From NCBI GenBank assembly GCA_024276825.1, contig JAJRWI010000071.1, forward strand, positions 1-54,734: 54,734 bases of DNA. Direction: 5' to 3'. Under the pieces are notes generated by a model. It made no database searches, was not told where the DNA came from, and saw nothing but the letters and a program-made list of their open reading frames with translations. Below, piece after piece: positions 32,266 to 42,159 of the stretch. This DNA is from an archaeon. Lineage in GTDB: Archaea; Asgardarchaeota; Thorarchaeia; Thorarchaeales; Thorarchaeaceae. The position numbers and the translations under genes were made by a program. Within the stretch, counting starts at the first letter, position 1. Each line of letters opens with the position of its first letter.

Positions 32266-33696
32266 ATGAGTGTCCACCGTGATGATAAAAGAGCCTTCGG
32301 TGAACACTTGACACCAATTCAAATATTTAAGAAATACATTCTGCCAAATATCAAAAGTCATTTGAAAAATTACGTCTGGGTCGATCTTTTTGCTGGTGAG
32401 GGAAACCTGATCCTGCCCATTCTTGAATTAATCCCAATGAAACAACGAGCATCATTCTTTGAAAGGCATATGTTTCTATTTGACACCCAGAAAAAACAGG
32501 TTGAACTAGCAATATCCAATGCAGTAAATCTTGGAGTTCCTACGGATGTGGCCAATAATAACATACAACAAAGAGACACACTACGTGATTACCCTGATTT
32601 TTTGTTAAGCCTCGATAAGCCAATTTTCCATATAACTAATCCCCCCTACCTATACATAGGATACATAGTGAAACATAAAAGAACTCAGAAATACTTGGAT
32701 TATTTTACTGGCTGTAATAAGGGATATCAAGATCTGTATCAACTTGCATTAATGAATGACCTCAGACATAATATTTGCAACATGATATACGTGATCCCCT
32801 CAAATTTTCTGTTTGGTTCTTCAGTATCCAATAAAATTCGTATGGACTTTCTCAAGCACTATTTGATTCAGAAAGCTGTAATCTTTGAACAACGTATTTT
32901 TGAACATACAGGTACAAATGTGATTATCTGTTTTTTTAAAAGGAAACAACAGCCAAGGCATGAGAGTTTAAGATTTGAAGGAGTAAAGATTAACAATGGC
33001 ACAATGAAGAAGATCTATACTCTTAATCCAAATAGCCATTATCGTACAGGTGACGAGTTTAATCAATTCATAAGAACGTTTCAAACAGAGAAACCACTGA
33101 GAGTCAAGTTTTATCTGACTACCGAAGAAATTGAAGCGAATAGGGGTGACCACGAGGTTGAGGTGATTGATGCCAATGCTTTCAATGGTAATCAATACAT
33201 GAAAATGACAATTCGAGTAAACAAGGAATTATGTGAGAAGATCAAAGCCAACCCACTCTTCATCAGGACAGTAGATACAGGTAGCGTACAAGGGAGGGTT
33301 GGGCTATATTGTGTTCAGGATGTATTTGGTGTTGATGGAATTTTAGTGACCAAAGCCAAATATAGAACTCATCCAATACAAGTGTTCATAGAACCAGACT
33401 TGAAGATTGATGATCTTGTCCTGCTGAGAGATTACTTCAACCTGTTATTAGAGCACTTTCGACAAGAAACTGATAGTGAATTCATGACCACTTACAAATA
33501 CTCAAACAGTAAATACACGAGGAAATTCTTTGGTCTCACACAAACAAGGAAATTGATTGAAACTTTTCCTATACTTAGCATCACCGATGATGAGCAGAAC
33601 CACCTTGTTCGTTTGATTCAAAAAAGAAATACTGATGAACTAATCCAGTTTGTTATGGCAATAAATGAAATAGGAAAACTGGACAATTGGATCTAA
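32266..33696 (+). CDS. Type II-like adenine DNA methyltransferase (orphan in the window)
   Basis: A 476-residue protein. An FGEHLTP start (about 11-17) precedes motif I VDLFAGEGN (about 40-48) and catalytic motif IV TNPPYLY (about 125-131), typical of N6-adenine methyltransferases of the gamma class (type II or IIG-like). The C-terminal half has no recognisable nuclease (no PD-ExK seen) and may be the target-recognition part. The start ATG 32266 follows GGAGTGA. No restriction endonuclease gene is next to it, so it may be a solitary epigenetic enzyme. Target sequence unknown. Confidence 0.85.
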   Translation: MSVHRDDKRAFGEHLTPIQIFKKYILPNIKSHLKNYVWVDLFAGEGNLILPILELIPMKQRASFFERHMFLFDTQKKQVELAISNAVNLGVPTDVANNNIQQRDTLRDYPDFLLSLDKPIFHITNPPYLYIGYIVKHKRTQKYLDYFTGCNKGYQDLYQLALMNDLRHNICNMIYVIPSNFLFGSSVSNKIRMDFLKHYLIQKAVIFEQRIFEHTGTNVIICFFKRKQQPRHESLRFEGVKINNGTMKKIYTLNPNSHYRTGDEFNQFIRTFQTEKPLRVKFYLTTEEIEANRGDHEVEVIDANAFNGNQYMKMTIRVNKELCEKIKANPLFIRTVDTGSVQGRVGLYCVQDVFGVDGILVTKAKYRTHPIQVFIEPDLKIDDLVLLRDYFNLLLEHFRQETDSEFMTTYKYSNSKYTRKFFGLTQTRKLIETFPILSITDDEQNHLVRLIQKRNTDELIQFVMAINEIGKLDNWI

Positions 33697-33850
33697 GAAA
33701 CACGCTATCTGTTATCACAAACATAAGAAACGCTGAAGCAGTGTCGGAATCAACAGATCTTATTCATGTCATTCAAACGAATAAGAATCAAATCAATTGC
33801 TTTGAACCGCATAGTATTAAACCTTCATTTAGAAAGTAATTCAGATTACC

Positions 33851-34378
33851 ATGAGGCCCCCAAATTATGCACTACTTTTCATGATAATACTTGCATGCAT
33901 CATTCCATCAATTGCTAAAGGTAATGACTTCCATCCGAATCAGTATGGTCTAGCACAAGATACTCTGAGACCAACAATAGAATATTGGAACATTAGTGTT
34001 TCTGTCTATCAAGGATTGGATTTTGAGGTTTCAGCATATATCTGGGATTCAGAGTCTGGGGTTGAGAATGCCACACTTCATATTCGAAATTCTACTTCAT
34101 TCGAATGGATATATGAAATGATATTCAATGGGTCTCATTACGTGACAGCAGTTCCTGCCCTACAACCTGGTGATGTTTATCGGCTACAAATTCTTGCCTT
34201 TGATAAGGCTGGTAATTCAGCAACCTCATATGTGCGAACAATTGACCTTTCACAAACAACTACATCCATTCCTGAATGGGCCACCTTTCCGATTGTAGTT
34301 TCATCAAGTCTGACCTTCATGCTTGTGATAATAATTATTGCATGGATCATCAAAAAAAGGCAATCAGAGGCTGACTAA
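33851..34378 (+). CDS. Type I surface protein with an Ig-like outside domain
   Basis: A 175-residue protein: signal peptide (about 5-22, NYALLFMIILACIIPSIA), an outside domain of about 110 residues with beta-sandwich-like sequence (YIWDSESGVENATLHIRN, DVYRLQILAFDKAGNSATSYV) and several glycosylation-type Asn sites, then one helix (about 147-168) and a short basic tail (KKRQSEAD). The domain resembles the Ig/cadherin-like repeats found in archaeal surface proteins. It precedes the ABC exporter genes by about 105 bases and may be functionally linked to them. Confidence 0.65.
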   Translation: MRPPNYALLFMIILACIIPSIAKGNDFHPNQYGLAQDTLRPTIEYWNISVSVYQGLDFEVSAYIWDSESGVENATLHIRNSTSFEWIYEMIFNGSHYVTAVPALQPGDVYRLQILAFDKAGNSATSYVRTIDLSQTTTSIPEWATFPIVVSSSLTFMLVIIIIAWIIKKRQSEAD

Positions 34379-34483
34379 TTTTTGCTTTGAACCAAAGGAT
34401 TGTTGTAGAATGGCGCAATTTCTGGATGATTCATCCATTATAATTAAAATACTTGCGAAAATGAAAATGATGGAGATGCATGG

Positions 34484-37243
34484 ATGTTCAAGTATGCTCT
34501 GAAGCGAGTTATTCGTGGATACAAGCTCTTTCTTGCTCTGACTATTGGTGTTCTGGTTGCAACAACATTTGTTTCTAGTCTTGTTGCTTCCGCTGACATT
34601 CAAACTATGAGTATAATGAATGAGGCTCTTGATAGGTTCACCTATGATGCTCGCATTCAGGCAAACAATGTCACATGGAACAATCAAGAGTGGGATGATC
34701 TTCAGGCAATAATGGAAAATCTGACTGAAGTTGATAACCTTGACCGCTACTCTTCAGTGCCTTATATGGTCAATTCTACAAAATTTAATGTGTATGGGAT
34801 TGAGCGGGACAGCGCAGTGTGGGACTCTTTCAGCTTATTGAATGGGAGTAGCAGTCTCAATGCGAATGAGACTTATGTGATTGCAAGCTCAGTCAATGCC
34901 TCTCTATTCTCCATTAATGACATTATCGAAGTGCCAATCGTATTGAAGACGACGACACCACCCTTTTATTCGACAACCTATGTCAATCTCACAATTGCGG
35001 GATTTGTTGAAATTTCCGAATCTACGGCATACCTTTTGAATCCCCCACGATTTCTTGACTTTGGATTTATTCAGATAGAGATAGGGAACTGGAAAGACTA
35101 CAATCTTCTGGTCACTGATTGGGACCTGACATTTCGTCCCTTAATCGAGTATTATTCTAACCTAGACAATGTCACTGGCATGCAGATGTCAATGGGATAT
35201 CTTTGCCAGTTGAATAGAGACCTTCTGGTCAACCCTTATGATGTGGGTGGCACTGCAACAAATATTGCAGACGCTCTCTCAAAGATTGAGGATAGAACTT
35301 CTCTATACAACACTAAAATCACAAATCTAGTCGGTCCAACTCTATCACTCTTGACATTGACATCAGGTGTCTTGATTCTTGCCTATGTTGCTCTCTCTGT
35401 TCCAATAATATTCATGAGCTGGTACTCGTCCACAATGCTTAGTGAGGTCACTTACAACTTACGAAGACGCGAGTTTGGCCTTCTACAGACCAAGGGCTTT
35501 GGGCCAGGGGTCATTAAACGTATGTTGACGTTTGAGGGTGTGATTGTTGGAGTAATTGCTGGTGTGTCGGGACTACTCATTGGGACATATTTGGCCCATC
35601 TGATCGCTGGAGTATCAGCTGAAGTGCCTATGATGCTACTATCAACCAATTGGGGAAATGCAATTGCTGTTATCATATTTGGTGTGATACTATCAGTCTG
35701 GTCAGTGCGAGGTCCAGCAGACAGGGCCTCAAAATTAGAGCCTCTTGAATGTCTGAAGCAGTATATTCTCGTTGAAGAACAGAGAGAATATCGAAAACTT
35801 CTGCCACGAATTGCTCTTGTCCTTGGAACATACAAGCTGATTGTATGGCTGCTCGGCATAAATATGAATCTACTGATGGTATCAGCTTTGCGGACAAGTT
35901 TCATTCTGTTTATCGCAATGATGATTTGGAGCCCAATTGATGGATTCCTAAACTTTGCAGGCCCAATCTTGTTTCTGTACGGCATAACAAAAATTACAAT
36001 TCGTGGATCTGAGAGTTTTCAGGCAGCGATCATGCGTGCAGGACGCAGATTCTTCGGAGCCTTTGGAGTTCTTGCAACAAGAAATGTCAAACGCAATCCA
36101 TCACGTAATGCGGCACTGGTCTTTGTATTGTCGCTTATTGTTTCTTACGGCGTTTTCAGCGTTGGCGGTCTCTTCAGCGATCAAGATAGAATTGTGAGAA
36201 CCTTCTACTATGAGGTTGGGTCCGATGTTAGTGCTGTATTCTCAGCAGGTACAAACATGACAAGTGTCATCACAACCATTAATGGTATTGATGGGGTTAA
36301 TGAGGTCACAATTGAATATCAGACCACAATGAGCACAACGCGGGGTGCTTTACCTGTTCGAGGAATAGATGCGGAAGAATGGCAAAAGACGGCTTACTTT
36401 GAAGAGGACTGGTTCTCAGGGCAGTCATTCAATGACATGTTTGACAACTTCACTGGCGATGTCATCATTCTCTCGGTGTCAGTTGCTAGGGACCTTGAAC
36501 TCCGTGTTGGAAACAAGGTCACCGTGAGAAATCCTGTTAACAGTGAGGTATATCAGCTTGAGATAATCGGACTTGTTGGTTATGTGAGTCCTCTTGAGGA
36601 GTTTGTTGGACGATTTACTTTTACAGGTTCTTATCCCTCCTATGTTCCATTTGATTTTCTCAACAGAACAGGCATCACTGATGTTTCAGAAGCTCATGCC
36701 TTGATTAAGACAAGTCCTGGAGTCAACGGTACAGTAATAGAGGATGAGATCACCTCGCGGTTTCCCGATGTTCAGGACACCGACTCGGTCACCTCTCGAC
36801 TTGCTGAGGCCGAGGGGATATCTTATCAGGCTGCATCGATCAGGGCCCGATGGCTTGGCATAATTTTTGCTGGTGTACTTGCAATAATTGGTTCAGGACT
36901 TGTAGTGGCACTAACATTGAAAGAGAAAGAGTATGAAACTGTTCTTTTGGCTGTTCGTGGATTCACCAGAGGTCAGATTCTCAAGGTCCTCTTTGGTGAA
37001 GTCATGATTATGGTGCTCTTTGCAATGATTCTGGGAACTCTGACTGGATTCATTCAGCTATTCGGGGACCTAGCCAATACGAGTCAGAACCTGCAATCAT
37101 TAGTGAGACCTAGAATTGTAATGGACCCCATGTCTCTTCTGGGGATGATGTCACTCGTTATTTGCGTGTTTCTTTCATCCTTAATTCCAGTGCTTTTTGC
37201 ATCACGACTCTCTGAGGAGCGGATCAACATTCTTCGTGAGTAG
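34484..37243 (+). CDS. MacB/FtsX-type ABC transporter permease
   Basis: A 919-residue permease. First helix at about 15-37 (LFLALTIGVLVATTFVSSL), a large outside domain (about 40-280), a first FtsX unit with three helices (about 285-410), a middle membrane segment (about 435-515), a second outside domain (about 580-775), and a second FtsX unit with the last three helices (about 788-905). The arrangement of duplicated FtsX-like units is that of large MacB/LolE-like exporters, which work by mechanotransmission and not by forming a channel. The ATPase gene follows directly. Confidence 0.88.
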   Translation: MFKYALKRVIRGYKLFLALTIGVLVATTFVSSLVASADIQTMSIMNEALDRFTYDARIQANNVTWNNQEWDDLQAIMENLTEVDNLDRYSSVPYMVNSTKFNVYGIERDSAVWDSFSLLNGSSSLNANETYVIASSVNASLFSINDIIEVPIVLKTTTPPFYSTTYVNLTIAGFVEISESTAYLLNPPRFLDFGFIQIEIGNWKDYNLLVTDWDLTFRPLIEYYSNLDNVTGMQMSMGYLCQLNRDLLVNPYDVGGTATNIADALSKIEDRTSLYNTKITNLVGPTLSLLTLTSGVLILAYVALSVPIIFMSWYSSTMLSEVTYNLRRREFGLLQTKGFGPGVIKRMLTFEGVIVGVIAGVSGLLIGTYLAHLIAGVSAEVPMMLLSTNWGNAIAVIIFGVILSVWSVRGPADRASKLEPLECLKQYILVEEQREYRKLLPRIALVLGTYKLIVWLLGINMNLLMVSALRTSFILFIAMMIWSPIDGFLNFAGPILFLYGITKITIRGSESFQAAIMRAGRRFFGAFGVLATRNVKRNPSRNAALVFVLSLIVSYGVFSVGGLFSDQDRIVRTFYYEVGSDVSAVFSAGTNMTSVITTINGIDGVNEVTIEYQTTMSTTRGALPVRGIDAEEWQKTAYFEEDWFSGQSFNDMFDNFTGDVIILSVSVARDLELRVGNKVTVRNPVNSEVYQLEIIGLVGYVSPLEEFVGRFTFTGSYPSYVPFDFLNRTGITDVSEAHALIKTSPGVNGTVIEDEITSRFPDVQDTDSVTSRLAEAEGISYQAASIRARWLGIIFAGVLAIIGSGLVVALTLKEKEYETVLLAVRGFTRGQILKVLFGEVMIMVLFAMILGTLTGFIQLFGDLANTSQNLQSLVRPRIVMDPMSLLGMMSLVICVFLSSLIPVLFASRLSEERINILRE

Positions 37244-37252
37244 GTGAATAAA

Positions 37253-38137
37253 ATGGTGAGTTATATCGAGACAAAAGATCTTGTGAAGATTTACAAACTT
37301 GGCAATGTTGAAGTTCAGGCCCTACGCGGCCTATCAATGAAGGTAGAGCAGGGAGAAGTCATCTCAATTGTTGGACCTTCTGGATCTGGAAAGACCACTC
37401 TGCTTAACATACTGGGCGGTCTTACAAAGGCAACCGCTGGCCGAACATGGATCGAGGGAAAAGAGATCACCAATGCCACACCGGGCCAATTAGGATATCT
37501 CAGACAGAGAATGGTCGGTCATGTGTTTCAGACCCTCAATCTGATACCTACACTCACTGCCTACGAGAATGTTGAACTTCCAATGCTTGCTATTAAGATG
37601 CCGGCATCTCAACGCAAGAAACGTGTGGAGGAACTATTGAATGCAGTAGGTCTTGAATTGCGTATGAAACACAAACCAGATGAACTGAGTGGGGGTGAAA
37701 AGCAACGTGTTGCCATTGCAGCTGCTCTGGCTAATGACCCTCCTATTCTGATATGTGATGAGCCTACTGGAGACCTTGATACAGACACTGGAGCGAAGAT
37801 CGTCCGCTTTTTGTTAGACATCAATAAAGAGATGGGCAAGACCATTATTATGGTGACTCACGATCCTGGAATAGCCCGTCTAACCGACCGAATCTATCGA
37901 ATCATGGATGGCAAAATAATCTCAATTCAAAAACCCAGTGAATCTGAAGAGTCTAATGTACAAATGATGGTCCAAATGTACAAAGACAGACTTGCTGAAA
38001 CCAATGCCGAACTTGAGGAGCTTCAAGTTTTGTTCAATGAGAAACGAATTAGTCCTGAACACTTTGCAGAACGCTGGCACAACCTGAAACAGACCAAGAA
38101 GTTTCTGGAACTTGAATTGCACAGGATGGGGTTCTGA
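37253..38137 (+). CDS. MacB/LolD-type ABC transporter ATP-binding protein with C-terminal helical tail
   Basis: A 294-residue ATPase: Walker A GPSGSGKTT (about 40-48), Q-loop VFQTLNLIPTLT (about 88-99), signature LSGGEKQRVAIA (about 142-153), Walker B ILICDEPTGDLD (about 162-173), H-loop MVTHDP (about 198-203). It belongs to the MacB/LolD exporter group. The last about 65 residues (MMVQMYKDRLAETNAELEELQVLF and on to LELELHRMGF) form an extra, probably coiled-coil tail. Start is ATG 37253, after GGTGA at the end of the permease gene. Confidence 0.93.
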   Translation: MVSYIETKDLVKIYKLGNVEVQALRGLSMKVEQGEVISIVGPSGSGKTTLLNILGGLTKATAGRTWIEGKEITNATPGQLGYLRQRMVGHVFQTLNLIPTLTAYENVELPMLAIKMPASQRKKRVEELLNAVGLELRMKHKPDELSGGEKQRVAIAAALANDPPILICDEPTGDLDTDTGAKIVRFLLDINKEMGKTIIMVTHDPGIARLTDRIYRIMDGKIISIQKPSESEESNVQMMVQMYKDRLAETNAELEELQVLFNEKRISPEHFAERWHNLKQTKKFLELELHRMGF

Positions 38138-38144
38138 TAGTCCA

Positions 38145-40103
38145 TTATTGACTATTGGTAATAATCTCTTTGAATAGGTTTCTTGCATCGATTGGTTGCA
38201 CGATGCCTTCACAACACTTCTCCAGTTCAGTTGTGTAGGTGGTTTCAAATTTCTCCAAAAACTGGCGCAGCTTTGTCCTTGCATCAAATGTGTCTTTGTC
38301 TGCTAATAATGCACAAGTCACATATCTTCCTTGCTCCAGCAAGACTGCAATGTCTTGGTGGATAATTGATTGCAACGCCCCTTTCGTGTCTTCCCTCAAT
38401 TCCTTAGTGAAAGATGAAACTGCTGTGATAAGTCCCGCCACAAGTGATGGGTCGCTAGTAATGCTTTTGTCAATGTAATCTGAAAACACCTCAATGCCTA
38501 TTTCTTTCATTATTGTGATTATTCCAAAGACCTTATACTCGATCTTTCTTGCCTTTGCTGTAGGGACTACAATCTGCTTGATGAATGACCGAAACCTTGA
38601 GATAATTGTTGGTCTTGATTCGACTTGAGAAAGCCCATCAATGGCTGTTGCCACTTTTTCACGCAATACATCCACTTGTGATTCATCACATAGTTTAAGG
38701 GCATTATCCAAATACTGATGTGCGGAATCCATGTCACCTTGAAACTTTGAAAGTTCAGCTCGTAATATGTAGACTTGTATCAACAGTGCTGCCAAGTCTT
38801 GCTCATCTGCAATCTGTTCAATCTGTGATAGAGTCCTGCTCACACTCAACAAGTACTCATCATCAGAACTTTCAAGTGAATAAGCAAGTTCTGCCTCTGC
38901 AAGGTTGAACAAGATCTGCAATATATGATAAATACTTCCAAGGCCCTCAACTAGCTTCAGTCCTTTTTTAAAGGCCAGAATCGCATCTTTATACCGCCCC
39001 CTCTCTTTGTTTAATATTCCTCGAACAAGATAATATCTGCCCTGTTCTTTCTTAGAACCTATCTCAAAGGCATATTGTCCTCCAGTTTCAAGATATTCAA
39101 ATGCATCATCATATTGTCCATTCAAGATCAGGGCGCGGGCCATCTCAATGAAAGGTGCTGGCATTTTGTCAGAAGATTTCTTTGCAATCTCAACAGACTG
39201 CTTTGCATACTCGAGTGCTTTCTCATTATCGCCAATGGCACCGTAAAGAATTGCTATGTTCATTAGTGGAGTTTGGAGCCCGATATCACTCTCCTCCCGA
39301 TTCTCGATCGACATTTTATAGTATCTAATAGCATTGTCATACTCACCAGTTGCAACATAATTAAAGCCTAGGTTGTTATATATGCTTGACCTTGTAATTT
39401 TTACTCCGAGGATCTTTTGTAAATCCAGCGCCCTTTGATTCAGCATGATTGATTCCTTGGGATCCTGCACTACAAGTGCCAGTGTCATTATCGCAACAAA
39501 TTGAATGACCATATCATTTGCTTTCACTGCGAGTTGCAAAGCTTCCTCAGCATCTTTTCGGGCATTATCATAGTCTTCAAGTTGATATCGAGTCAGTGCT
39601 CTATTTACAAGAACATTCATTCTAAATGGCTCCAACTCTGGGCTGGACTGACAGTATTTCAATGCCCTCTCAAAATCTTTCAATGACGAATTGCTCTCAG
39701 TTATAGCCCCCCTTAGGATTAACATCTCAATGGCAAGAGCTTCATCAAATGGGTCCTCAATGATCTTATCCAATACCTGCATTATTTCATCCTTGTCAAG
39801 AATCCGTTGAACATACCAGATTGCCCATGATAACCATGCCTGAATCTCCTTGTAACTTTCATATTTCGAACCAAGACGAAGGCCGCTATTGAAGTCTCTT
39901 GCTTGGAATATCATTCTCATTGAGAAGATTACAATGTCCTTAGATACTTCTGTCGAACACACATATTCAGTCAGTTTTTCGGAGAGATCACTTAGATTCT
40001 TTGCTTTTTCAATGAACTCCTTGATGATTCTTTGTGAACTCTCTGATAGAAATGGAAAATACTTCGAAAATGAAGAATACAACTCCATTATTGGAACGCC
40101 CAT
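38145..40103 (-). CDS. TPR-repeat protein
   Basis: A 652-residue (or 647 from the next ATG) soluble, helical protein. From about residue 125 to 490 it holds a series of tetratricopeptide repeats; clear ones include SSIYNNLGFNYVATGEYDNAIRYY, NIAILYGAIGDNEKALEYAKQS, MARALILNGQYDDAFEYLE and RYYLVRGILNKERGRYKDAILAFKKG. N- and C-terminal parts show no known domain. It may act as a scaffold. Start options are ATG 40103 and ATG 40088. It is 75 bases downstream of the AlkD-like gene. Confidence 0.85.
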   Translation of the reverse strand: MGVPIMELYSSFSKYFPFLSESSQRIIKEFIEKAKNLSDLSEKLTEYVCSTEVSKDIVIFSMRMIFQARDFNSGLRLGSKYESYKEIQAWLSWAIWYVQRILDKDEIMQVLDKIIEDPFDEALAIEMLILRGAITESNSSLKDFERALKYCQSSPELEPFRMNVLVNRALTRYQLEDYDNARKDAEEALQLAVKANDMVIQFVAIMTLALVVQDPKESIMLNQRALDLQKILGVKITRSSIYNNLGFNYVATGEYDNAIRYYKMSIENREESDIGLQTPLMNIAILYGAIGDNEKALEYAKQSVEIAKKSSDKMPAPFIEMARALILNGQYDDAFEYLETGGQYAFEIGSKKEQGRYYLVRGILNKERGRYKDAILAFKKGLKLVEGLGSIYHILQILFNLAEAELAYSLESSDDEYLLSVSRTLSQIEQIADEQDLAALLIQVYILRAELSKFQGDMDSAHQYLDNALKLCDESQVDVLREKVATAIDGLSQVESRPTIISRFRSFIKQIVVPTAKARKIEYKVFGIITIMKEIGIEVFSDYIDKSITSDPSLVAGLITAVSSFTKELREDTKGALQSIIHQDIAVLLEQGRYVTCALLADKDTFDARTKLRQFLEKFETTYTTELEKCCEGIVQPIDARNLFKEIITNSQ

Positions 40104-40178
40104 TCTTGTTTGATACTCATAAGGTCATAATACAAGTTAATATTTTTGTCCTTATATCCTGATATCAGTGAAAATTGT

Positions 40179-40961
40179 TCATGCCCGAGCTAACAAGGAC
40201 ATGATCTGTTTCTGATGTTTCTCTGTCAATTTCTTCAATGCGCTCTTTATTATCCATCGAGTGTTTTTTGATTGTCCCTGCTTGGCCCACTTGATTAAGA
40301 ACTCCGCGACTTCATTCTCGTTTGCTTTTGATATTTCACGAAGAATCCATGCAACTGCTTTCCTTACATCAGTTTCATCATCATCCATCACGAGCCCAAG
40401 AATCTCGAAGACCTTCCAAGTGACATTGAGTTTCTTATAGCATCTAAGAGTCACCACTCCAAATCGTCTGATCCACTTGTTCTCACTGCGAATCCAGCTC
40501 TCAGATAATGGGAGCACAAGGTCGTGGTTCTTCGAAGCAACTGGTTCAACTCCAAACATTGCAAGATTGTCACAAACTGCCCAGTTGTCAATACCATCAA
40601 CAATGGCCGAGATGATCTTCAATGTGATATCGGGAAACTTGGGGCCGAATCTCTCAAGGCTCTTACCAACAATTTGTCTTGACTCGAATGAACCTTCATT
40701 CCAGAGTGCAAAAAGCAGATCGGAGGTGAATTCTGGATATCTGAGGATGAACCTTCCAATCTCAGATGCAATGATTCTTAGAGTGGGAATTGAAACTCCA
40801 TAGCTCTTCTCCTTGTTGGGAATCACTCTGTCATAGTTTCGGCCTTTCTCATCTTTAGAAATGACTTGAAATAGGCCCTTGAATTTTCCAATGCATTGGG
40901 AATTATGTTTCACACATTCAAGAATATCATTCACACGAATCTTGATCTCTTTTCTGTCCAC
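40179..40961 (-). CDS. AlkD-like DNA-alkylation-repair HEAT protein
   Basis: A 260-residue helical protein of the AlkD family. Motifs: LLFALWNEGSFESRQIVGKSLERF (about 82-105), DNWAVCDNLA (about 125-134), WIRSENKWIRRFGVVTLR (about 155-172) and DETDVRKAVAWILREISK (about 195-212). AlkD proteins flip out or excise alkylated bases with conserved Trp, Asp and Arg, and counterparts are visible (Trp in DNWAVCDN, Asp in the same motif, Arg in WIRRFG). Length is slightly above the family norm. It precedes the TPR gene in the same direction. Confidence 0.85.
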   Translation of the reverse strand: MDRKEIKIRVNDILECVKHNSQCIGKFKGLFQVISKDEKGRNYDRVIPNKEKSYGVSIPTLRIIASEIGRFILRYPEFTSDLLFALWNEGSFESRQIVGKSLERFGPKFPDITLKIISAIVDGIDNWAVCDNLAMFGVEPVASKNHDLVLPLSESWIRSENKWIRRFGVVTLRCYKKLNVTWKVFEILGLVMDDDETDVRKAVAWILREISKANENEVAEFLIKWAKQGQSKNTRWIIKSALKKLTEKHQKQIMSLLARA

Positions 40962-41203
40962 GCGAATCCCTCTTAGATTGAATTGCAGTTGTATTGCTAA
41001 TGAGTCTTGTTTCTTTTTCTATTTGAAAGGAAGTTGGCAATTAACAATACCATATTAATTGCATAACTTTACTATCCTAAATGATGGTTATACATCCTGC
41101 TGGTGCATTTAGTAATTGTGAACAACATTCTTGAATGATTGTGTTTGGATCTTGAAACAGAATAATCAAGTTGTCTTAAACTGCTTGAAAAGCAAAATAT
41201 TGA

Positions 41204-41210
41204 CTATATA
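41204..41210 (+). promoter_or_regulatory. TATA box of the asparaginase-like gene
   Basis: CTATATA, set 21 bases from the ATG at 41231. The usual 22-26-base distance to the start site implies almost no leader; a GGGG four bases before the ATG may still assist. Confidence 0.5.
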
Positions 41211-41230
41211 TTCGATAAGGGGATATTTCA

Positions 41231-42115
41231 ATGAAACGACCATTGGTGTTTATTCATGGTGGAGCCACTCGATTCAAAGAAGAGTTTCACAATGATATCA
41301 TCAAAGCTGTTGAGAGGGCAGCAAAGATTGGTTTCTGTACGCTTGAAAGGGGTGGTTCTGGACTTGATGCTGCAGAGGCCGCAATTCGTTCTCTTGAAGC
41401 GACCACATTATTTACAGCTGGAAAAGGAGCTGAGCCTAATCTCATTGGTGATGTCGAACTAGACTCAATGATAATGGACGGCAATCGTTTAGAGAGTGGT
41501 GCGGTCATGGCAGTGAAAGGCATCACACATCCCATCTCTCTTGCTAGATATGTGCTAGAACGAACTCCTGTGATGCAGATTGCAGGCGATAGTGCAAGCT
41601 GGCTTTATAGGCAGATGATTGACGAGGGCTATCGCGATGAAGAATTCAGTGGTGATACAAAGGGCCCTTCAATCTCAGAGGGATGTGACACAGTTGGATG
41701 CATTGTTGTGGACAAGCTTGGAAGAATCACATCAGCGTCATCTACAAGCGGCTGGCGTGGAAAACTGCCCGGTAGAGTAGGTGACTCAGCGATAATCGGT
41801 GCGGGAGTGTATGCGAATGAGGTTGCAGGCGCATCATGCACTGGAAAGGGTGAACAGATTCTTCGCATTGTGATGGGAAGAATGGCAGTCTACTATGTGG
41901 AGGAGGGTTTCTCAGTTGTTGACTCATGTAACAAGATCATGAGGGTTTTGCGTGAGAAGACAACTGGTCAGGCCGGTCTTATAATGGCTGATAAGAATGG
42001 GAATGTTGGCCTTGGATTTGACACACCTCACATGCCCATAGCAATTGCGAATAATGGCAAGGTGATTTATTCATCCATGGCCCCTCACGACTTTGTTGAA
42101 GCACAGCCCATTTAG
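41231..42115 (+). CDS. Isoaspartyl peptidase / plant-type L-asparaginase
   Basis: A 294-residue Ntn-hydrolase. N-terminal FIHGGATRF (about 7-15) replaces the family's usual HGGAG. GGSGLDAAEAAIRSLE is at about 39-54, and the glycine-rich GKGAEPNLIGDVELDSMIMDG follows. The autocleavage site GCDTVGCIVVD is at about 151-161, where Thr becomes the N-terminal nucleophile after self-cleavage. GWRGKLPGRVGDSAIIGAGVYA and CTGKGE (about 198) form the active-site loops. It removes isoaspartyl residues from peptides or hydrolyses asparagine. An HxlR gene follows. Confidence 0.92.
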   Translation: MKRPLVFIHGGATRFKEEFHNDIIKAVERAAKIGFCTLERGGSGLDAAEAAIRSLEATTLFTAGKGAEPNLIGDVELDSMIMDGNRLESGAVMAVKGITHPISLARYVLERTPVMQIAGDSASWLYRQMIDEGYRDEEFSGDTKGPSISEGCDTVGCIVVDKLGRITSASSTSGWRGKLPGRVGDSAIIGAGVYANEVAGASCTGKGEQILRIVMGRMAVYYVEEGFSVVDSCNKIMRVLREKTTGQAGLIMADKNGNVGLGFDTPHMPIAIANNGKVIYSSMAPHDFVEAQPI

Positions 42116-42159
42116 ATGCAATAATAAGTATAGTTAGCTTCCAATTGCTAGTGAACCAT

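Noticed and set aside
32266..33696. Restriction-modification system
   Set aside because: No endonuclease gene or PD-ExK motif is visible on either side.
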